Shown here: piece by piece, positions 6,989-7,364 of the stretch
Numbering within the stretch: position 1 is the first letter of the stretch
How the letters are laid out: each line of letters starts with the position of its first letter
Position numbers and translations under genes: made by a program
Notes under the pieces: model-generated
Database searches by the model: none
What the model was told of the DNA's origin: nothing
What the model saw: only the letters and a program-made list of their open reading frames with translations
NCBI GenBank assembly: GCA_947644185.1
Contig: CANRZC010000111.1
Location: 1 to 7,364 of the forward strand
Length of the DNA stretch: 7,364 nucleotides
Origin: an uncultured Acetatifactor sp.
GTDB lineage: Bacteria > Bacillota > Clostridia > Lachnospirales > Lachnospiraceae
Direction: 5' to 3'

Positions 6989-7364
6989 ACCGATACCTTT
7001 TCTGGAACTGGAGCGGAGAAAGTCCATACACATTCTTAAACTTGTATGAAAAATAGTTGCTGTCGTTAAAGCCGCAGGAATAAGCCACGTCGGAAATCGA
7101 CTTTTTCTCCTCCAGTTTCAGCAGATGTTCAGCCTCTTTTAGGCGAATGCTGGTAAGGTATTCGTGGAAGCTTAAGCCGGTTTCCCTTTTGAAGATGCGG
7201 GATAGGTGCTCTGGACTAATGGAGTAGTCTTTAGCAGTCTGAGACAGGGTAATGTCGGACTGATAGTTCCCTTTGATGTAATTTAGAATCTTCTCCACAT
7301 GAATGTTGCCGCCAGTGCGCTCATTTTTATAATAATTCTGATTCCGGCACAGTAGGGTGAAAAA
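6987..7364 (-). CDS. AraC-family transcriptional regulator, C-terminal DNA-binding part (truncated by window edge)
   Basis: The visible 125 codons end with a complete AraC-type DNA-binding domain of two helix-turn-helix motifs: LSQTAKDYSISPEHLSRIFK in the first, and SISDVAYSCGFNDSNYFSYK followed by the usual FKNVYGLSPLQFQKRYR end in the second. A GTG at 7298 could be read as a start, but the frame stays open through 7364 (visible upstream residues begin FFTLLCRNQNYY), so the gene very probably begins outside the window with a sensor domain that cannot be seen. It converges on the catabolic operon with 15 bases between stops. AraC proteins beside sugar operons usually activate them in response to the substrate, so it is the likely local regulator; its operators would be upstream of the operon and are not visible. 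The sensor type (cupin or two-component receiver) is unknown. Confidence 0.9.
   Translation of the reverse strand, partial: FFTLLCRNQNYYKNERTGGNIHVEKILNYIKGNYQSDITLSQTAKDYSISPEHLSRIFKRETGLSFHEYLTSIRLKEAEHLLKLEEKKSISDVAYSCGFNDSNYFSYKFKNVYGLSPLQFQKRYR

Noticed and set aside
7298..7298. GTG at 7298 as the true start of the AraC regulator
   Set aside because: The frame continues open to the window edge and a protein starting here would be a bare DNA-binding domain; a longer gene cut by the edge is more likely.

Overview
The window looks like a piece of a catabolic operon from a strictly or facultatively anaerobic low-to-mid GC Firmicute, most likely a Clostridia/Lachnospiraceae-type gut bacterium. 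This rests on the glycyl radical enzyme with its activase (oxygen-sensitive chemistry), purine-rich Shine-Dalgarno sequences, tight gene spacing, and an AraC regulator of the kind common in that group. Base composition looks even across the window and there is no sign of mobile DNA.

Layout: five genes run on the plus strand with short gaps or overlap, in the order glycyl radical enzyme (37-2178), its radical-SAM activase (2199-2978), a cytosolic GH38-like/DUF5054 protein (3031-4998), a Gfo/Idh/MocA oxidoreductase (4995-6194, overlapping the previous gene by the ATGA tetranucleotide) and a NagB-like sugar-phosphate isomerase/deaminase (6213-6971). A convergent AraC-family regulator (stop at 6987, running off the right edge) follows after 15 bp, with a candidate shared hairpin terminator at the junction. 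No RNA gene, repeat array, insertion sequence or CRISPR was seen, and no intergenic stretch exceeds about 55 bases.

How the genes may work together: the set reads as a carbohydrate pathway in which a hydrolase-like protein acts on a glycoside, an NAD(P)-dependent sugar oxidoreductase changes the redox state of a ring carbon or carbonyl, a NagB-like enzyme isomerises or deaminates a sugar phosphate, and a glycyl radical enzyme with a Gly-Cys-x-Glu dehydratase/lyase motif performs a radical C-O (or C-N) cleavage. I know of no characterised pathway with exactly this gene set. The nearest idea I recall is the reported opening of 1,5-anhydrohexitol 6-phosphates by the E. coli glycyl radical enzymes YbiW and PflD. 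The substrate here is not determinable from sequence alone. Transporter, kinase and aldolase genes expected for such a pathway are not in the window.
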